This document shows, piece by piece, positions 5,276 to 7,256 of a stretch of 7,256 nt of DNA. Each line of letters starts with the position of its first letter. The stretch's first letter is position 1. The translations under genes and the position numbers were made by a program. Source of the DNA: Neisseriaceae bacterium (lineage in GTDB: Bacteria; Pseudomonadota; Gammaproteobacteria; Burkholderiales; Neisseriaceae); assembly GCA_017989485.1 (NCBI GenBank), contig JAGNPU010000089.1:1-7256 (forward strand), read 5' to 3'. Under the pieces are notes generated by a model. That model ran no database searches, was not told the origin of the DNA, and saw nothing but the letters and a program-made list of their open reading frames with translations.

Positions 5276-6106
5276 TTAGGCGCGGGCGGCAGCATGTGCT
5301 TTGGCCTGGTGTGTGCGGATGCGCATGAGGCCAAGGGTGATGGCGCCCGAACTGGCCAGGGCCATAGCCAAGGCGCTGCTGGGGGCGTAATAGGGGAGGC
5401 TGAGCGACAGGACGGTGCAAAACCCTGCGAGGCTGGCGGTGCCGAATAAGGCGGCATACAGGGTGGCGACGGCGCTGGCGGCGCCCAGCTTTTGGTGTAG
5501 GGTCACCGCCACCACCGTGTACCCGATCGGGAAGGCCAACAGAAGGCCGCTGGCGGTGGCGCCTAGCCATTGCGTCGCGGTCGTGATGACGGCGACCAGA
5601 AGGCCGGCCAGCAGCCCTCGCAGCATCAGACTGCGCAGGGGTAAAGCGCGGGTGCGCTTGATGGCGGGCATGGGCATCAGGCGCGCTCGACCCAGACGCA
5701 GGCAGAGGGCGGTGAGGCAGAGAAACAGCAAGGCGCCGATGAGCGGCCGTGCCGGCAGGGGGTGGAGCAAGCCCACCGCCACCAGCCATGCTGTGAGGGC
5801 AAAAAAGAGGGCGGTCCTGGGTTGCCGCTTGTGGGCGCTGCTGAGGTAGGCGAGTAAAAACAGCTGGGTGGCGCATAAAGACAGTAGGGCATAGGCGGCC
5901 GCTTCTGCCATAAATGCTGGCGTGGCGTGTCGGCTCATGAAATAAAACCCCGGCCCAAGGACGATGGGCAAGCCCGCTAATGTCCCCCCAATAGTGGGGC
6001 CTAGGACGCTGACGGCCCATGAAACCGAGATGACGACGAAGGCGGTGGCCAGGATTTTGACGACTAAGGCGGCTAAGGGGACGTCAAACAATAGGGCAAG
6101 CAGCAT
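5276..6106 (-). CDS. Uncharacterised polytopic inner-membrane protein with internal repeat
   Basis: I do not recognise a named family with confidence. The 276-residue protein is almost wholly hydrophobic, with about eight predicted membrane segments (roughly 10-30, 35-55, 68-88, 98-114, 120-138, 160-178, 183-203, 210-235, 243-262, some perhaps merged) and a basic, Ala-rich tail (HQAKAHAAARA). Two blocks resemble each other: residues 27-52, with VLGPTIGGTLAGLPIVLGP, and residues 175-200, with WLGATASGLLLAFPIGYTVV. Both have a Gly-x-Thr, small-residue Gly run and a Pro-Ile at matching places. This suggests a duplicated half and a transporter-like pseudo-symmetry. An AGGA sits 10 bases before ATG 6106. 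The gene is divergent from tetR across 109 bases that hold the TetR operator, so it may be part of that regulon. It is not a nuclease or enzyme by any motif I can see. Confidence 0.72.
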   Translation of the reverse strand: MLLALLFDVPLAALVVKILATAFVVISVSWAVSVLGPTIGGTLAGLPIVLGPGFYFMSRHATPAFMAEAAAYALLSLCATQLFLLAYLSSAHKRQPRTALFFALTAWLVAVGLLHPLPARPLIGALLFLCLTALCLRLGRARLMPMPAIKRTRALPLRSLMLRGLLAGLLVAVITTATQWLGATASGLLLAFPIGYTVVAVTLHQKLGAASAVATLYAALFGTASLAGFCTVLSLSLPYYAPSSALAMALASSGAITLGLMRIRTHQAKAHAAARA

Positions 6107-6145
6107 GGTAGGGGCATCCTATGGGGGTGGGCAAGAGGGCGTCGT

Positions 6146-6171
6146 TGACGCTTGACGGCCGATGAGCGTCA
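6146..6171. repeat. Inverted repeat TGACGCT / AGCGTCA inside the tetR promoter
   Basis: TGACGCT (6146-6152) and AGCGTCA (6165-6171) are perfect 7-base arms separated by 12 bases. They overlap the -35 element and spacer of the tetR promoter. The spacing would put the arm centres about 19 bases apart, near two helical turns, which suits a dimeric regulator different from the TetR site at 6184. Confidence 0.45.
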
Positions 6172-6180
6172 TCGTATACT
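6152..6180 (+). promoter_or_regulatory. Sigma70 promoter of the tetR gene
   Basis: TTGACG (6152-6157) and TATACT (6175-6180) are separated by exactly 17 bases, with each hexamer matching consensus at five of six positions. The start of transcription would fall near 6187, within the palindrome at 6184-6199. Confidence 0.82.
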
Positions 6181-6183
6181 AAT

Positions 6184-6199
6184 TGGAATGATTGTTCCA
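6184..6199. promoter_or_regulatory. Predicted TetR operator, copy 1 (autoregulatory)
   Basis: TGGAATGATTGTTCCA is an inverted repeat with perfect 5-base arms, TGGAA and TTCCA, and a 6-base centre. Its inner 14-mer differs at only two positions from the perfect palindrome at 6860-6873. It covers the predicted tetR transcription start, so binding would block tetR. It could also affect the divergent membrane-protein gene. Confidence 0.72.
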
Positions 6200-6215
6200 G
6201 TTAAAAAGGATGGGC

Positions 6216-6797
6216 ATGCGCACAAAAACATTTGAGCCTGATGACGTTGCCGATGCCGCCATGGCGGTCTTTTGGCAGCGGGGGTATGCCGCAACGTCGG
6301 TGCAGGATTTGGTTGAGGGCACGGGCTGCTCGCGCAGCAGCCTATACGATACGTTTGAGAACAAGCAAGGACTGTATCGACAGGCATTGCGGCGCTATCA
6401 GGCGGTGACTGCGGCCAATGTGGCCTTGCTGTCTGGGCCTGGTACGGCGCCCGAGCTGATTCGACGGCTGCTGCTGGGGATTGTGGCCGACGAGCTGGAC
6501 GATCCGCGCCAGCGAGGCTGTATGGTGGCCAATGCCAGCCTGGAGCTGGCAGGGCAGGATGCCGAGGTGGCCGCGATGGTGGCCCATCATTTTGATTTGT
6601 TACAGCAGGCGTTGGCGCAGTTAATTGACGGCGCGCAGCAAGCCGGCACCGTCGCCGCAGGCGCTGACCCACAGGCGTTGGCACGGTTTTTTGTCAACAC
6701 CATGCAGGGGCTGCGGGTTTTGGGCAAGGGCAGCCCAAGCGAGCAGCGGCGGGGGTGTTTGTTGGATGTGATTGATGTGGCGTTGAGCGTGTTGTAA
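6216..6797 (+). CDS. TetR/AcrR-family transcriptional repressor
   Basis: The 193-residue protein has the classical TetR layout. The N-terminal DNA-binding domain (about 5-55) has AAMAVFWQRGYAATSVQDL then VEGTGCSRSSLYDTFENKQGLY, which is helix 1 followed by the helix-turn-helix. The C-terminal domain is all-helical, with RGCMVANASLEL (100-111), a segment common in this family's ligand-binding domain. Such proteins repress until a small ligand binds; the ligand is not predictable here. The start is ATG 6216, because AAGGA lies five bases upstream and MRTKTFEPDD is the usual N-terminus; ATG 6210 overlaps that ribosome binding site. Its promoter carries an operator shared with the downstream dehydrogenase, so it very likely regulates itself and that gene. 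It is divergent from the membrane protein. Confidence 0.93.
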   Translation: MRTKTFEPDDVADAAMAVFWQRGYAATSVQDLVEGTGCSRSSLYDTFENKQGLYRQALRRYQAVTAANVALLSGPGTAPELIRRLLLGIVADELDDPRQRGCMVANASLELAGQDAEVAAMVAHHFDLLQQALAQLIDGAQQAGTVAAGADPQALARFFVNTMQGLRVLGKGSPSEQRRGCLLDVIDVALSVL

Positions 6798-6805
6798 CGA
6801 CAGAT

Positions 6806-6846
6806 CCACCTATTTTGTGTCTTGGGCGCAGAGTGGGTGGGTTTTT
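6806..6846 (+). terminator. Possible weak terminator after tetR
   Basis: CCACC (6806-6810) can pair with GGTGG (6836-6840), and TTTTT follows at 6842-6846. The stem is short and the loop is long (25 bases), with only a small inner TCT/AGA pairing. Termination is plausible but not convincing. Confidence 0.3.
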
Positions 6847-6859
6847 ATTTAACCATTTA

Positions 6860-6873
6860 GGAACGATCGTTCC
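6860..6873. promoter_or_regulatory. Predicted TetR operator, copy 2 (perfect palindrome)
   Basis: GGAACGATCGTTCC is a perfect 14-base palindrome 33 bases before the dehydrogenase start. It shares the pattern GGAAYGATYGTTCC with the site over the tetR promoter. I find no good -35/-10 pair around it; TTTAAC (6849-6854) and TTTAAT (6886-6891) are the nearest AT-rich hexamers. The position fits repression of the following gene. Confidence 0.75.
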
Positions 6874-6906
6874 GTTTTGATTTTTTTTAATCGTTGAAAG
6901 GAAGAC

Positions 6907-7256
6907 ATGATGGGTACCGAACAAAAAATCACCGTGGCCGTATTGGGCACCGGCGTGATGGGGGCCCCGATGGCGCGCCACTTACACCAGCAAGGGTTTG
7001 TAGTGCGGGTGTGGAACCGCAGCGGCGCCAAGGCGCAGGCATTGGCATTGGCCCATCCCGGCATTCAGGCCTGTGATCACCCTTTACAGGCGGTGATGGG
7101 GGCCGACATCGTGGTGACCATGCTCAAAGATGCTCAGGGCGTGGCCGAGGTGATGAATGCCGCCGCGCCTGCTTTGCGAGAAGGCTGTGTGTGGCTGCAA
7201 ATGAGCACCGTGGGCCTCGCCGGGATTGCTGATTTGGCGGCGTTGGCGGCCAAGTT
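6907..7256 (+). CDS. NAD(P)-dependent beta-hydroxyacid dehydrogenase family protein, 3' end missing
   Basis: The frame is open from ATG 6907 (or ATG 6910) to the window edge, giving 116 residues of a protein usually near 290. The N-terminal Rossmann domain is clear: KITVAVLGTGVMGAPMARHL with the dinucleotide motif GTGVMG at 14-19, then VWNRS at 35-39 at the end of strand 2, then DIVVTMLKD (67-75) and WLQMSTVG (96-103). This is the 3-hydroxyisobutyrate / 6-phosphogluconate dehydrogenase-like family, which also includes tartronate semialdehyde, succinic semialdehyde and imine reductases. The NRS after strand 2 hints at NADPH preference. The substrate cannot be told, and the catalytic Lys lies beyond the window. 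AAAGGA at 6897-6902 is the ribosome binding site and suits either ATG. The upstream palindrome suggests TetR control. Confidence 0.9.
   Translation, partial: MMGTEQKITVAVLGTGVMGAPMARHLHQQGFVVRVWNRSGAKAQALALAHPGIQACDHPLQAVMGADIVVTMLKDAQGVAEVMNAAAPALREGCVWLQMSTVGLAGIADLAALAAK

Noticed and set aside
5208..6020. 270-codon minus-strand frame rich in Pro, Arg and His
   Set aside because: It is nearly the same length as the membrane-protein gene in another frame of the same strand, but its composition is typical of a shifted reading of GC-rich coding DNA, and it runs through the tig terminator.
6192..6215. TTG start for tetR at 6192
   Set aside because: It lies inside the operator and upstream of the ribosome binding site; AAGGA at 6206-6210 clearly serves ATG 6216.

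Overview
The window looks like ordinary chromosome from a proteobacterium. It carries trigger factor, a TrmJ-type tRNA methyltransferase, SuhB and a DUF1853 protein, with compact intergenic regions, sigma70-like promoters and strong hairpin-plus-T-run terminators. The divergent suhB/trmJ pair and the look of the SuhB and TrmJ proteins suggest Betaproteobacteria, possibly Neisseriales, but I cannot fix the taxon from sequence alone. No tRNA, rRNA, CRISPR array, insertion sequence or phage gene is visible.

Layout. (1) Positions 1-1057 hold the start of a minus-strand XRE-type regulator. It is divergent from a plus-strand membrane protein of the alkaline ceramidase (CREST) superfamily with all five predicted metal/catalytic residues. 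A bidirectional terminator closes that gene and the convergent suhB. (2) Positions 1071-3674 hold suhB (minus), divergent from trmJ (plus). trmJ overlaps the next gene, a DUF1853 protein with PD-(D/E)XK-like residues, by 4 bases (ATGA). (3) Positions 3675-5250 hold a 200-base intergenic region rich in inverted repeats, then tig alone with its own terminator; no clpP follows. (4) Positions 5276-7256 hold a minus-strand integral membrane protein with an apparent internal duplication, divergent from a tetR gene. A NAD(P)-dependent beta-hydroxyacid dehydrogenase follows and runs off the end.

Two points stand out. First, SuhB keeps the inositol monophosphatase fold and full length but has lost three acidic residues of the family core motif (Asp to Ser at 44, the second Glu of the EE pair to Ala at 68, the first Asp of DPxD to Asn at 84). 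Its own mRNA leader carries a boxA-like element just after a TATAAT promoter. Together these suggest a catalytically weak or dead SuhB kept as a Nus/antitermination factor and possibly autoregulated through boxA. Second, the TetR regulator has a near-palindrome over its own transcription start, and a perfect version of the same 14-mer (shared pattern GGAAYGATYGTTCC) sits before the dehydrogenase. This defines a small local regulon that may also include the divergent membrane protein.
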